Positions 18,719 through 27,418 of a stretch of 64,000 nt of DNA are shown piece by piece. Source of the stretch: Kiloniella spongiae. Its GTDB lineage: Bacteria > Pseudomonadota > Alphaproteobacteria > Kiloniellales > Kiloniellaceae. The DNA is taken from assembly GCF_001026905.1 (NCBI RefSeq), contig NZ_LAQL01000006.1, positions 429,300 through 493,299 on the forward strand. Direction: 5' to 3'. The notes under the pieces are model-generated. The model was not told where the DNA came from. It made no database searches and saw only the letters and a list, made by a program, of their open reading frames with translations. The position numbers and the translations under genes are program-made. Each line of letters begins with the position of its first letter. The stretch's first letter is position 1.

Positions 18719-19171
18719 ATGAGTTCCAATAATAAAAACCGCAGTGGTACACCTAGAAGCCAAAGACAGTTACGCGTGGGCGAAGAAATTCGCCACGCGA
18801 TGTCTGAAGTTCTGAACCGGACAAGTTTTAATGATCCAAATCTGGAAGGCGTGATTATCACAATTTCAGAGGTCCGTATTAGTCCTGATCTGAAGAATGC
18901 GACGGCTTTTGTTGTGCCTTTGGGTGGCGCTGATCTTGATGCAGTTACTAAATCGTTGAACAAGGCGAATGGTTTTTTTCGACGTGAATTAAGTCATATG
19001 CTGCGACTGAGAAGCTGTCCTCGGATCGGTTTTGAGCCTGATACATCATTTGATGAAGCTGCTAAAATTAATACTTTGCTGCAAAGCGATAGTGTTCAAC
19101 AGGACCTGCTCCACAACGACGACGAATCTTTAGCCGAGTCGCAACATGGGAATGACGAAGCGGACAGCTAA
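18719..19171 (+). CDS. rbfA: Ribosome-binding factor A
   Basis: A 150-aa protein with the RbfA KH-like core: VGEEIRHAMSEVLNRTSF, VIITISEVRISPDLKNATAFVVPLG and FFRRELSHMLRLRSCPRIGFEPDTSFDEA. It binds immature 30S subunits near the 5' helix of 16S rRNA and helps cold adaptation. The acidic C-terminal tail is longer than in E. coli. The stop overlaps the truB start by one base. Confidence 0.95.
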   Translation: MSSNNKNRSGTPRSQRQLRVGEEIRHAMSEVLNRTSFNDPNLEGVIITISEVRISPDLKNATAFVVPLGGADLDAVTKSLNKANGFFRRELSHMLRLRSCPRIGFEPDTSFDEAAKINTLLQSDSVQQDLLHNDDESLAESQHGNDEADS

Positions 19172-20100
19172 TGGCCCGTAAGAAAAAAGGTCTTCCTATT
19201 CATGGATGGCTTGTTTTGGACAAGCCTCTTGGATTTTCTTCGACACAATTGGTTGGCAAGGCGAGACGCATTCTTAATGCTCAGAAAGTCGGGCATGGCG
19301 GAACGCTTGATCCCTTGGCGAGTGGTTTGCTTCCCTTGGCATTTGGAGAGGCAACCAAAACAGTATCCTATGCGATGGATGGGCGTAAAACCTATCGCTT
19401 TGCGGTCAAGTGGGGAGAAGCTACCACTACAGAAGATCGCGAGGGCGATGTTATTGAAACCAGTCCTGTTCGCCCCTTAAAAAAAGATGTACTTCAGATG
19501 CTTACACGTTTTGTTGGCGACGTGGAGCAAGTTCCCCCGCGTTACTCGGCAATTAAGGTTGATGGCAAAAGAGCTTACGATCTTGCCCGTGATGGCGATG
19601 AAGAGTTTGAGTTGAAATCTCGAATTGTACGTGTTGACCGATTTGATTTAATCGAAATGCGCAGCGACGATGTGGCCGAGTTTGAGGTGGATTGCGGCAA
19701 GGGAACTTATATCCGTTCTCTGGGACGTGACCTTGCCAAGGCATTGGGGACCTGTGCTCATGTTATTGAGCTACGACGTACACGCGTAGGACCCTTTACT
19801 CTAGAACATGCGATTTCACTGGAATCTCTTGAAGAGATCGGGCATAGTCCGGCTGCCGATGAGCTTTTGCTCCCGGTAGAGACCGCGCTGGACGACATCT
19901 CGGCGTTGGCCTTATCAGAAACTGAAGCAACCCGTCTTCGTCAGGGTCAGGTGTTATCTATGATAACACGACACGATCTTGACCGTATTGGTGACTTAGT
20001 TAACGGCGCTGTTTTTCTGGCAACAGAAAATGGAACACCCGTTGCTCTGGCCCGATTTGAAAAAGGTGAGGTTAGATCAGTACGTGTTTTAAATCTCTAG
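19171..20100 (+). CDS. truB: tRNA pseudouridine55 synthase TruB
   Basis: A 309-aa pseudouridine synthase with the catalytic-Asp motif VGHGGTLDPLASGLLPLAFGEATK, the QVPPRYSAIKVDGKRAYDLAR block and CGKGTYIRSLGRDLAKALG. It converts U55 in the T-loop of tRNAs. The C-terminal part corresponds to the PUA-like region. It is translationally coupled to rbfA and followed by rpsO 36 bases later. Confidence 0.96.
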   Translation: MARKKKGLPIHGWLVLDKPLGFSSTQLVGKARRILNAQKVGHGGTLDPLASGLLPLAFGEATKTVSYAMDGRKTYRFAVKWGEATTTEDREGDVIETSPVRPLKKDVLQMLTRFVGDVEQVPPRYSAIKVDGKRAYDLARDGDEEFELKSRIVRVDRFDLIEMRSDDVAEFEVDCGKGTYIRSLGRDLAKALGTCAHVIELRRTRVGPFTLEHAISLESLEEIGHSPAADELLLPVETALDDISALALSETEATRLRQGQVLSMITRHDLDRIGDLVNGAVFLATENGTPVALARFEKGEVRSVRVLNL

Positions 20101-20136
20101 GATTTTCCTAGATAGCTTTTAAAGAAGGAAAAAGCG

Positions 20137-20406
20137 ATGTCGATTACGGCTGAGCGTAAGCAGGAGCTCGTCAAAGAGTTCGCAACTGTTGAAGGTGATA
20201 CTGGTTCTCCAGAAGTACAGGTAGCTATTCTATCTGAGCGTATCAACAACCTGACTGAACACCTGAAAGATCATAAAAAGGATTTCCATTCCCGTCGTGG
20301 TCTTCTTGGGATGGTTGGTCAGCGTCGTCGTCTGCTGGACTACACCAAAAAGAAAAATCAGGGCCGTTATGATGCTTTGATTAAACGTCTCGGCCTTCGC
20401 CGCTAA
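20137..20406 (+). CDS. rpsO: 30S ribosomal protein S15
   Basis: An 89-aa protein, exactly the usual length, with [37 protein letters not shown] and [11 protein letters not shown], the 16S rRNA central-domain contacts of S15. An AAGAAGGA Shine-Dalgarno sequence precedes ATG 20137. pnp follows after a 276-base leader with two hairpins, as in enterobacteria. Confidence 0.97.
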   Translation: MSITAERKQELVKEFATVEGDTGSPEVQVAILSERINNLTEHLKDHKKDFHSRRGLLGMVGQRRRLLDYTKKKNQGRYDALIKRLGLRR

Positions 20407-20426
20407 GGCAAAGGAAGTTTCATGTA

Positions 20427-20468
20427 ACACCCGGTCCACAGCGAATATCATTCCTGTTGACCGGGTGT
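20427..20468 (+). promoter_or_regulatory. First hairpin in the rpsO-pnp intergenic region
   Basis: A 10-bp perfect inverted repeat (ACACCCGGTC at 20427-20436, GACCGGGTGT at 20459-20468) encloses a 22-base loop, 20 bases behind the rpsO stop. No T-tract follows, so it is more likely a 3'-end stabilizer or RNase III target than a full terminator. Confidence 0.7.
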
Positions 20469-20591
20469 ACGTCTATTCGAGGACTGGCCAAGTGTAGGAA
20501 TGTGAGAATTTTTCTCGCTATGCCGTGAATTGGGCATGAACTGAATAGTTATTTGATATTGTTTCGGGGGGCGGGGCAATGTCAGGTCTGC

Positions 20592-20643
20592 GCCGGTCCT
20601 GCGTAAGCTGTTCGAATATACGGACAGTTTACGTAGGCCCGGC
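20592..20643 (+). promoter_or_regulatory. Long double-stranded hairpin in the pnp leader (probable RNase III site)
   Basis: The 23-base arm from 20592 to 20614 (GCCGGTCCTGCG...) pairs with 20621-20643 (...CGTAGGCCCGGC) across a six-base AATATA loop. Nearly every position pairs when G-U is allowed; only one position near the base is mismatched. It ends 39 bases before the pnp start. In E. coli the pnp leader forms a similar stem that RNase III cuts, after which PNPase represses its own translation. The same control is inferred here. Confidence 0.75.
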
Positions 20644-20682
20644 AAAATAAAAGAAACCGGCCCGTCATAATAAGGAAAACTG

Positions 20683-22800
20683 ATGTTTAACATCTACACT
20701 AAAGAAATTGAATGGGGTGGTCGTACCCTTAAGCTGGAAACTGGTCAGATTGCACGTCAGGCCGACGGTGCAGTATTGGCAACTTACGGTGACACTGTTG
20801 TACTTTGTACAGCTGTTGGTGCACGTAGCGTAAAACCTGGTCAGGATTTTTTCCCGCTGACAGTAAACTATCAGGAAAAAACCTATGCTGCAGGTAAGAT
20901 ACCTGGTGGTTTCTTCAAACGTGAAGCGCGCCCATCTGAAAAGGAAACTTTGGTTTCTCGTCTGATTGACCGTCCACTTCGTCCGCTTTTTGCTGATGGA
21001 TATCTAAACGAAACTCAGGTTATCTGTACTGTTGTCAGTCACGATCTTGAAAATGATCCTGACATCATTGCTATGATTGGTGCTTCTGCGGCACTGACAA
21101 TCTCTGGTCTTCCCTTCCTCGGCCCAATTGGTGGCTGTCGCGTTGGTTATGAGAATGATGAATACGTTCTTAACCCGTTGATGCAAGATTACGAGAACAT
21201 GGATCTTGATCTTGTTCTGGCCGGTACGCACGAAGGTGTGTTGATGGTTGAATCAGAAGCAAAAGAGCTGTCCGAAGAAGTTATGCTCGGCGCTGTTGCT
21301 TTTGGTCATGAACAGATGATGCCTGTGATCAATGCAATTATTGAATTGGCTGAAGAGTGTGCAAAAGATCCTCGTGAACTAGCACCTGTTGATCCCGCTG
21401 TTGCTGCCGTGAAAGAAAAACTGATCGCTGGTAGCATTCTTGATAAATTTGCGGAAGCCTACGGCGAGCAGGAAAAACTGCAACGTCAGGCGAATATTGC
21501 TGCGGTTAAACAAGCCGCTTTGGAAGGTTTGGAAGAAGACGAAACTGCGATTGCCGGTGGTCTATTCAAAAAGCTGGAAGCTGAAGTTGTTCGTGGCAGT
21601 ATCCTGAAAACAAGCATGCGTATCGATGGTCGTAACACCAAACAGATTCGCCCGATTGTTGCTGAAGTTGGTAAACTTCCGCTAACACACGGTTCTGCGC
21701 TCTTTACGCGTGGCGAAACACAGGCTCTTGTTACTTCTACATTGGGTACTGGCCAAGACGAGCAGATTATTGATCAGCTTGATGGCAGCTATCGTGAGCA
21801 CTTCTTGCTTCACTATAACTTCCCACCATACTCTGTTGGTGAAGCTGGCTTCCTACGTGGCCCAGGCCGTCGTGAAATCGGTCATGGTAAACTTGCTTGG
21901 CGTGCGATTCGCCCATTGCTTCCAACAAAAGAAGATTTCCCATACACAATGCGTGTTGTTTCTGAGATCACAGAATCTAACGGTTCATCTTCAATGGCAA
22001 CAGTTTGTGGTTCTTCGCTTGCCTTGATGGATGCTGGTGTTCCTCTTGGGTCGCCTGTTGCGGGTATCGCTATGGGACTGATTAAAGAAGGCGATGATTT
22101 TGCTGTTCTTTCTGACATTCTCGGTGATGAAGATCATCTTGGTGACATGGACTTTAAAGTTGCAGGTACTGAAAACGGTGTGACTGCGCTGCAGATGGAT
22201 ATCAAAATTACATCCATCACACAGGAAATCATGAAGGTTGCTCTGGAGCAGGCTCATGATGGTCGTATTCACATTCTGGGTGAAATGGCAAAAGCCCTGA
22301 CATCTGGTCGTGAAGGTGTTTCCGAGCACGCACCACGCATCACAACATTCAGCATTCCAAAAGATAAAATCCGCGAAGTTATTGGTACTGGCGGTAAAGT
22401 TATCCGTGAAATCACTGAAGAAACAGGTGCCAAGATTGATATCGAAGATGACGGTACAATCAAGGTTGCTGCTGTTGATAAAGAAGCAGGCGATGCGGCT
22501 GTTGATTGGATCAAGTCAATTGTTGCTGAGCCAGAAGTTGGTGTTGTTTACGATGGTAAAGTCGTTCGCTGCGTTGATTTTGGTGCTTTCGTTAACTTTA
22601 TGGGTGCCCGTGACGGTCTTGTTCATATCTCTGAGTTGGAAAACCGTCGTGTTGGCAAAGTGACCGATGTTGTAAACGAAGGTGACATGGTTAAGGTTAA
22701 ATGTATCGGTATTGAGCGCGGTGGTAAGGTTAAACTTTCCATGAAACGCGTTGATCAAGAAACCGGTGAAGATCTTGAAGGCCAGGAAGACGAAGAATAA
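20683..22800 (+). CDS. pnp: Polynucleotide phosphorylase
   Basis: A 705-aa PNPase with two RNase PH domains (first near residues 10-145; second from about 310 with [19 protein letters not shown]), the linking all-helical domain, a KH domain ([29 protein letters not shown]) and a C-terminal S1 domain ([19 protein letters not shown]). It degrades RNA 3' to 5' with phosphate and is a degradosome component. A strong terminator follows about 100 bases later. Confidence 0.97.
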   Translation: MFNIYTKEIEWGGRTLKLETGQIARQADGAVLATYGDTVVLCTAVGARSVKPGQDFFPLTVNYQEKTYAAGKIPGGFFKREARPSEKETLVSRLIDRPLRPLFADGYLNETQVICTVVSHDLENDPDIIAMIGASAALTISGLPFLGPIGGCRVGYENDEYVLNPLMQDYENMDLDLVLAGTHEGVLMVESEAKELSEEVMLGAVAFGHEQMMPVINAIIELAEECAKDPRELAPVDPAVAAVKEKLIAGSILDKFAEAYGEQEKLQRQANIAAVKQAALEGLEEDETAIAGGLFKKLEAEVVRGSILKTSMRIDGRNTKQIRPIVAEVGKLPLTHGSALFTRGETQALVTSTLGTGQDEQIIDQLDGSYREHFLLHYNFPPYSVGEAGFLRGPGRREIGHGKLAWRAIRPLLPTKEDFPYTMRVVSEITESNGSSSMATVCGSSLALMDAGVPLGSPVAGIAMGLIKEGDDFAVLSDILGDEDHLGDMDFKVAGTENGVTALQMDIKITSITQEIMKVALEQAHDGRIHILGEMAKALTSGREGVSEHAPRITTFSIPKDKIREVIGTGGKVIREITEETGAKIDIEDDGTIKVAAVDKEAGDAAVDWIKSIVAEPEVGVVYDGKVVRCVDFGAFVNFMGARDGLVHISELENRRVGKVTDVVNEGDMVKVKCIGIERGGKVKLSMKRVDQETGEDLEGQEDEE

Positions 22801-22892
22801 ATCTCCTGCCTGGTTAGGAAGTTCGGGGATAAACTGGACCTACTATGCCATGTAAACTGGTAATTGACCTGTCATAAAAAGCAGGTATTAAG

Positions 22893-22930
22893 AAACGGAC
22901 GATCTTGTAAAAAGATTGTCCGTTTTCTAT
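22893..22930 (+). terminator. Intrinsic terminator after pnp
   Basis: A 14-bp stem (AAACGGACGATCTT with AAGATTGTCCGTTT, one G-U pair) around GTAAA is followed by TTTCTATTT. It closes the long rimP-pnp gene block. Confidence 0.9.
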
Positions 22931-22966
22931 TTCAAGTAAGCATGATTAAGTAATGGGAGATGGAGC

Positions 22967-23719
22967 ATGGCAAACGCCACTCCGCTGGTAAAACTGCCTA
23001 AAGTACAGGCCCACAGAGGGGCAAAAGGCATTCGACCGGAAAACACAATGGCAAGTCTGCGTGAAGCTCTTGATCAAGGCGTCCGCTGGACTGAATTTGA
23101 TGTGAAGCTGTCAAAGGATGGTGTTCCCATTATCTATCATGATCAGGATCTTAAACGGACGTCCGGTATCGACGAACTGGTCAAAGATTATAGCTTTGAC
23201 GAGTTACAAGAGTTTGAAGCAGGTGCCTGGTTTGATGAACAATACCGGGGAGAGAAAATACCGTCCTTGGAAGAGTTTTTGCTGTTCCATATCGAACACG
23301 ATCTTCACCCAAACATCGAGCTGAAGCCTTCTGATGGTGAGGAAGAAGAAACGTCACGCAGAGTGGTTGAACTTCTGAACAAAATATGGCCGAAGCACCT
23401 TGAGAAACCGCTGTTTAGCTCTTTTAAACTGAAGTCACTGGAAGTTGTCAGAGATCTTGCACCGGATCATCCCAGAGGTCTGCTGCTCTATGATGATATG
23501 ACGGGCTGGCAAGAAAATGCAAAACGTCTGGAATGTTCAGCAATTCACTTGTGGCATAAGATGTATACGCCTGAACTGGTTAAAGAAATTAAACAGGCGG
23601 GTTACGTAACGGCGACCTATACAGTCAATGAAGTTGAACGCGGTGTTGAGCTTGTGGCTATGGGCGTAGAAAGCATCATTACCGATTTTCCTGGTGATAT
23701 GATTAAGGCGTTGAAATAG
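22967..23719 (+). CDS. ugpQ: Glycerophosphodiester phosphodiesterase family protein
   Basis: A 250-aa single-domain GDPD enzyme without signal peptide, so cytosolic like UgpQ. Catalytic signatures are visible: AHRGAKGIRPENT (the HR...EN pair), WTEFDVKLSKDGVPIIYHD (metal-binding E-x-D and general-acid H) and NIELKPS. It hydrolyses glycerophosphodiesters to glycerol-3-phosphate and an alcohol. It stands alone, between the pnp terminator and a convergent LysR gene, and has its own GGAGATGGAG ribosome-binding site. Confidence 0.9.
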   Translation: MANATPLVKLPKVQAHRGAKGIRPENTMASLREALDQGVRWTEFDVKLSKDGVPIIYHDQDLKRTSGIDELVKDYSFDELQEFEAGAWFDEQYRGEKIPSLEEFLLFHIEHDLHPNIELKPSDGEEEETSRRVVELLNKIWPKHLEKPLFSSFKLKSLEVVRDLAPDHPRGLLLYDDMTGWQENAKRLECSAIHLWHKMYTPELVKEIKQAGYVTATYTVNEVERGVELVAMGVESIITDFPGDMIKALK

Positions 23720-23760
23720 CCGTTTTGATCTGAGATATAGGTAACAGAGCTTTGAAATCT

Positions 23761-24636
23761 CTACGCGGCAGTTAAGCGTTCCCAGATGAACTGAGCGACG
23801 ATGCCAGTGTCTCGATTGCGGGCGCGCATTTGAAAGAGATGAGATTGTCGTGGTGGATAGCCTTCGACATTGAGAGGAACGAGTTTACCTGCATCAATTT
23901 CATTTTGAATCAGGTGTTCGGGTAGCCCTCCCCATCCCATCCCTTCCAGAATAATGTCTTTTTTTGCGGCGAAATCTGAAACAGTCCAGCGAAGACCGCC
24001 GGGAAGAAGGTCACGGCTTTGTGGTTGTTTTCCGCTTCCACTATCAGCAACGACAACCTGTATATAACTTTGCATCTCGCTAATAGAATTCATCTCGGTA
24101 TTTTGTGCTGGCGCATAGTCTGGATGGGCAACGGGGATAATTTTTACCGATGCAAAGGGAATTGCTTCGACTTGATCCATCGGTGCGCCATCCGTTGTTG
24201 CAACGATGATATCCGCATTGCCCTGCAGTAACCGCTCAATAGGCCCACTCATGCTTTCGCGTGATAAATGAATATGTGTTGCCGGGTAGGCTTCGGTTGC
24301 TTCACGGATCACGTCTAATAGAGGTTTTAAAGGATATGTTGCTGTGACAGCTAAAAAAACTTCTGCTTCCTGCTTGGCTTTGAGATTTTTAGCTACGCTT
24401 CCCAGTTGTTGCATCTGCTGAAGTACGCGGGTGGCATGACGATAAAACACCTTGCCTTGAGCTGTGAGCTTGGGGCGGTATTCTTCTCGAGATAAAAGAA
24501 CAATATCGATTTCTTCTTCCAGTTTTTTGAGCATGTGACTGATGGCGGATTGGGACTTGTTCAATCGCTCTGCAGCGGCTCGAAACGTTCCTGTTGTTAC
24601 GATTGCCTGTAAAACGATCAACTGCTCGTGTGTCAT
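23761..24636 (-). CDS. LysR family transcriptional regulator of the adjacent GST operon
   Basis: A 291-aa LTTR. The N-terminal winged HTH is VTTGTFRAAAERLNKSQSAISHMLKKLEEEIDIVLLSRE. The rest is a periplasmic-binding-like effector domain ending in AQFIWERL. It is divergent from the glutathione transferase operon at 24772, the usual layout of a LysR regulator and its target. A perfect dyad with an 11-base spacer lies between them at 24657-24687. The inducer is unknown. Confidence 0.88.
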   Translation of the reverse strand: MTHEQLIVLQAIVTTGTFRAAAERLNKSQSAISHMLKKLEEEIDIVLLSREEYRPKLTAQGKVFYRHATRVLQQMQQLGSVAKNLKAKQEAEVFLAVTATYPLKPLLDVIREATEAYPATHIHLSRESMSGPIERLLQGNADIIVATTDGAPMDQVEAIPFASVKIIPVAHPDYAPAQNTEMNSISEMQSYIQVVVADSGSGKQPQSRDLLPGGLRWTVSDFAAKKDIILEGMGWGGLPEHLIQNEIDAGKLVPLNVEGYPPRQSHLFQMRARNRDTGIVAQFIWERLTAA

Positions 24637-24656
24637 GTTTAAATCTTCTGCGTCAT

Positions 24657-24687
24657 AAATAATGATTAGAATAATAGATCATTATTT
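24657..24687. promoter_or_regulatory. LysR-type operator between the regulator and the GST operon
   Basis: A 10-bp perfect inverted repeat, AAATAATGAT and ATCATTATTT, is separated by 11 bases. ATGAT-N11-ATCAT fits the T-N11-A rule for LTTR recognition sites. It begins 21 bases upstream of the lysR start, so it suits autorepression plus activation of the divergent operon. Confidence 0.7.
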
Positions 24688-24771
24688 TGAATAAACAATA
24701 TTATCTTTTGATTGTGTATGGTCTTATCTTTCTTTCAGTTAATTCATTATTGATTGAGAAAAGGAAAGACT

Positions 24772-25383
24772 ATGAAATTATTCTATAAGCCCGGCGCCTG
24801 CCCTCTTGCCTCGCACATTATTTTACATGAAGTCGGTGCAACGTTTGAGATAGAAGAAGTCGATACGGATGCAGGTTTAACGAAGTCGGGCCAAAACTAT
24901 AAGGCAATCAACAGCAAAGGCTATGTGCCTGCCTTACAATTAGAGACCGGTGAAATTCTGACCGAAGGGGCATCTATTCTTCAATACATTGCTGGTCAAT
25001 ATCCGGAAAAGGGTCTTGTTCCCAAAGCCGGAACAGTTGCGACAGCTCGGATGCAGGAATATTTGAACTATACCAGTGCTGAACTTCATAAGGCTTTTAG
25101 TCCTTTGTTTTTAGCTTCTTCCACTGATGGGGAAAAGCAGGCGGCTATTGTGAATGTTGGGACCAAGTTCGATTACCTGAATAATCTCTTTAGTGATGGC
25201 AGAACCTATCTTCTCGGCGATCAGTTTTCTGTTGCGGATGCTTACATGTTTGTTGTGAGTAACTGGTCAAACTTTGTTGGTGTTGAGCTTGCGAAATGGC
25301 CAAATGTTGCGGCCTTTGTTGAGCGTGTTGCAAAACGACCATCATCACAAGCTGCGATGCGTGCAGAGGGGTTACTTGGCTGA
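24772..25383 (+). CDS. gst: Glutathione S-transferase (beta-class-like)
   Basis: A 203-aa GST. The thioredoxin-like N-terminal domain has MKLFYKPGACPLASHIILHE, with the beta-class Cys10 environment (GACPLA), then YVPALQLETGEILTEGASILQYIA, where the cis-Pro and glutathione gamma-Glu site (EGASI) are seen. The C-terminal helical domain has LLGDQFSVADAYMFVV. It conjugates or reduces electrophiles with glutathione. ATG 24772 follows AAAGGAAAG. The stop overlaps the next start (TGATG), so the three genes to 26006 are one operon. Confidence 0.92.
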   Translation: MKLFYKPGACPLASHIILHEVGATFEIEEVDTDAGLTKSGQNYKAINSKGYVPALQLETGEILTEGASILQYIAGQYPEKGLVPKAGTVATARMQEYLNYTSAELHKAFSPLFLASSTDGEKQAAIVNVGTKFDYLNNLFSDGRTYLLGDQFSVADAYMFVVSNWSNFVGVELAKWPNVAAFVERVAKRPSSQAAMRAEGLLG

Positions 25384-25784
25384 TGATCAGAGAGAAAGAC
25401 ATCAGCAGCATTATTGGAGTGCTGGAGAATTACTTTGAGGGGTTGTACCAAGCTGATAGCAAAATTCTGACAAAAGCATTTCATCCTGATGCCCGTTATG
25501 TGAATGCTAAAGACGGGGATTATATGAACTACTCGATGTTAGATTATTTTGCCAAAGTGGATCAACGCACGCCACCCGCGAATACAGGGCAAATTCGTGA
25601 AGATGTTATTAATTCAATCGAATTTGGTGGTGATCGCATGGCCTTTGTGAAGGCAACCATGACTATGATGGGGCGTGATTACCTGGATTTTTTAACGCTG
25701 GTTTATGACGACGGTCGTTGGCAGATCATGTCAAAAATTTTCTCTTACATTCCAAAACATCAGCCGAAATCCGAGGAGGCTTAA
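25383..25784 (+). CDS. NTF2-like (putative lumazine-binding type) protein
   Basis: A 133-aa cone-shaped NTF2-like protein. Features are ENYFEGLYQADSKILTKAFHPDARYVN near the N-terminus and AFVKATMTMMGRDYLDFLTLVYDDGRWQIMSKIFSY at the C-terminus, as in the nuclear transport factor 2/lumazine-binding family. It has no signal peptide. The start overlaps the GST stop and the tautomerase starts one base after its stop, so it belongs to the same detoxification-like operon. Its reaction is unknown; it may be a small isomerase or hydrolase acting on the same substrate. Confidence 0.8.
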   Translation: MIREKDISSIIGVLENYFEGLYQADSKILTKAFHPDARYVNAKDGDYMNYSMLDYFAKVDQRTPPANTGQIREDVINSIEFGGDRMAFVKATMTMMGRDYLDFLTLVYDDGRWQIMSKIFSYIPKHQPKSEEA

Positions 25785-26006
25785 ATGCCGTATGTAAATA
25801 TCAAAGTGACAAAAGAAGGTGGCCCAGAGGGGGCAGGACCAAGCTCTGAACAAAAGGCAGAACTGATCAAGGGAGTGACAGAATTGTTGGAAAAAGTTCT
25901 CCACAAAAATCCCGCAACGACCTTTGTTGTTATTGATGAAGTTGCTCTTGAGGATTGGGGAATTGGGGGGCTTTCTGTTCCTGAGTTTCGCAAACTGAAA
26001 TCATAA
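25785..26006 (+). CDS. 4-oxalocrotonate tautomerase family protein
   Basis: A 73-aa tautomerase. After Met removal the N-terminal residue is Pro1 (PYVNIKVTKEG), the catalytic base of the superfamily. The middle QKAELIKGVTELLEKVLHKNPATTFVVIDEV is the usual helix and strand. It interconverts keto and enol acids. It closes the GST-NTF2-tautomerase operon and is followed by a terminator. The exact substrate cannot be told. Confidence 0.88.
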   Translation: MPYVNIKVTKEGGPEGAGPSSEQKAELIKGVTELLEKVLHKNPATTFVVIDEVALEDWGIGGLSVPEFRKLKS

Positions 26007-26021
26007 GATTTTGATCTGAAT

Positions 26022-26065
26022 GCCTGCGGTAACGTGTGATTGCATTTTGCCGCAGGTTGTTTTTT
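26022..26065 (+). terminator. Intrinsic terminator after the tautomerase gene
   Basis: A 7-bp GC-rich stem (CCTGCGG and CCGCAGG) with a 20-base loop is followed by TTGTTTTTT. Confidence 0.75.
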
Positions 26066-26232
26066 AGTCGTTGATTTTTCAATGAAATATGGTGATTGAA
26101 AGCTTCTGTAAATAAGATAGTATCTATCAACCTGAAATATGGTTAGCAGAGTTGCGTTGAGTGCGAGCGGGTTTTGCTGATCTATTGTTCTCTTCTTAGC
26201 GTCCTGCAGTTTAAATTAGGTTTTGGATATTT

Positions 26233-26850
26233 ATGTCACACATTATTACCAGTGTAGATGATTTAAAGAAAATTTACGGTGAACGGAGCCCGCGTGCAGA
26301 CAAAAAAGTTTTGTCCCGTTTGGATAAACACTGCCGTACCTTTATTGCAAATTGCCCTTTTTTGACGATGGCGACCAGTAGTCCAAAAACGGGGGCAGAC
26401 TGTTCCCCCAAGGGTGATACACCGGGGTTTGTTAAGGTATTAAGTGATACTCAACTGGCGATACCGGATCGCCCTGGCAACAACCGCATTGATAGTTTGC
26501 TTAATCTTATTGATAATCCCCAAGTTGGTCTTCTTTTTATGATACCGGGCGTAAAAGAAACTTTGCGAATTAATGGTGAGGTACAAATTTCTGTAGATCC
26601 GGAATTGTTAAAGGATTTATCGGTGGATGGAAAAGAGCCCCACTGTGCTTTTGTGGTGACGGTTCACGAGGCGTATATCCACTGTGCAAAGTCAATTATG
26701 CGTTCGGAAATTTGGAACCCTGAAAAATTGGTTGATCGTCAAAGTCTGCCATCGATGGGCAGAATTCTCGCGGATCATATTGCTGGTGGACTGGATGCAG
26801 ATGAATACGATGCGGGGATGGAAGAACGCTATCGGAAAAGTCTGTATTAG
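26233..26850 (+). CDS. Pyridoxamine 5'-phosphate oxidase-like FMN-binding protein
   Basis: A 205-aa flavin-binding split-barrel protein. Characteristic segments are CPFLTMATSSPKTGADCSPKGDTPGFV, LAIPDRPGNNRIDSLLNLIDNPQVGLLFMIPGVKETLRINGE and ALVVTVHEAYIHCAKSIMRSEIW-like text near residues 138-160, as in the MSMEG_1061-type PPOX family. It probably binds FMN or F420-like flavin and reduces an unknown substrate; it is not the vitamin B6 enzyme PdxH. Start ATG 26233. A GFA-type gene follows 20 bases later. Confidence 0.85.
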   Translation: MSHIITSVDDLKKIYGERSPRADKKVLSRLDKHCRTFIANCPFLTMATSSPKTGADCSPKGDTPGFVKVLSDTQLAIPDRPGNNRIDSLLNLIDNPQVGLLFMIPGVKETLRINGEVQISVDPELLKDLSVDGKEPHCAFVVTVHEAYIHCAKSIMRSEIWNPEKLVDRQSLPSMGRILADHIAGGLDADEYDAGMEERYRKSLY

Positions 26851-26870
26851 AAAAAATGCAATAGGATAAA

Positions 26871-27275
26871 ATGGGTATGGATAAAAAAACGGGTTCATGT
26901 CTTTGCGGGGATGTGCAATTTGAAATGACGGGTGAATTACGTGATTCTATTGCTTGCCACTGTACCCAGTGTCGTAAAACCAGTGGTCATTTTGTCTCTG
27001 CCACAGCAGTTTCCAAAGATGACTTCAACATCACTGCCGATAAAGGTTTGAAGTGGTACCAATCATCCCAGAGTGCCCGGCGGGGGTTTTGCGGTAACTG
27101 TGGATCGAGTCTGTTTTGGGATCAGGACGGTCGGGATAAAATGGGCATCATGAGTGGAACAATTGATGGAGATACGGGTATCAAGACATCCAATCATATC
27201 TATGTTTCTAAAAAGGGTGATTACTACGATTTGGATGACAAGCTTCCCAAGCACAACACTTATCCGAAAGCCTAG
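26871..27275 (+). CDS. GFA / CENP-V family zinc protein
   Basis: A 134-aa protein with the zinc-binding cysteines of the glutathione-dependent formaldehyde-activating (GFA)-like family: SCLCGDVQFEM, CHCTQCRKTSG and FCGNCGSSLFW. It is a structural zinc fold; enzymatic formaldehyde activation is proven only for a few members. ATG 26871 is taken; ATG 26877 is also possible. It probably shares a transcript with the PPOX gene upstream. Confidence 0.88.
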   Translation: MGMDKKTGSCLCGDVQFEMTGELRDSIACHCTQCRKTSGHFVSATAVSKDDFNITADKGLKWYQSSQSARRGFCGNCGSSLFWDQDGRDKMGIMSGTIDGDTGIKTSNHIYVSKKGDYYDLDDKLPKHNTYPKA

Positions 27276-27304
27276 AGAATAGATGATAAATCGGGGGGAG
27301 CTTT

Positions 27305-27382
27305 GTGCTTAAAGCTTATGTGAGCCTTGTTTTGGCAATGGCATTAGTTGGCGGAAATATTGCAGTAGGTAAATGTGTCTGA
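27305..27382 (+). pseudogene. Remnant of an EamA/DMT-type permease N-terminus
   Basis: A GTG at 27305 with a strong GGGGGAG upstream opens a 25-codon frame reading VLKAYVSLVLAMALVGGNIAVGK then Cys-Val-stop. The first transmembrane segment, including the GGN-x-x-VGK stretch, is typical of drug/metabolite exporters of the EamA family, which are normally about 300 aa. Nothing resembling the rest of the protein follows before the convergent lysE gene. The intact ribosome-binding site suggests recent loss. A real micro-protein is less likely. Confidence 0.55.
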
Positions 27383-27418
27383 AAGCGCGTAAAGTGGCAC
27401 CGGATAGCATGATTACTC

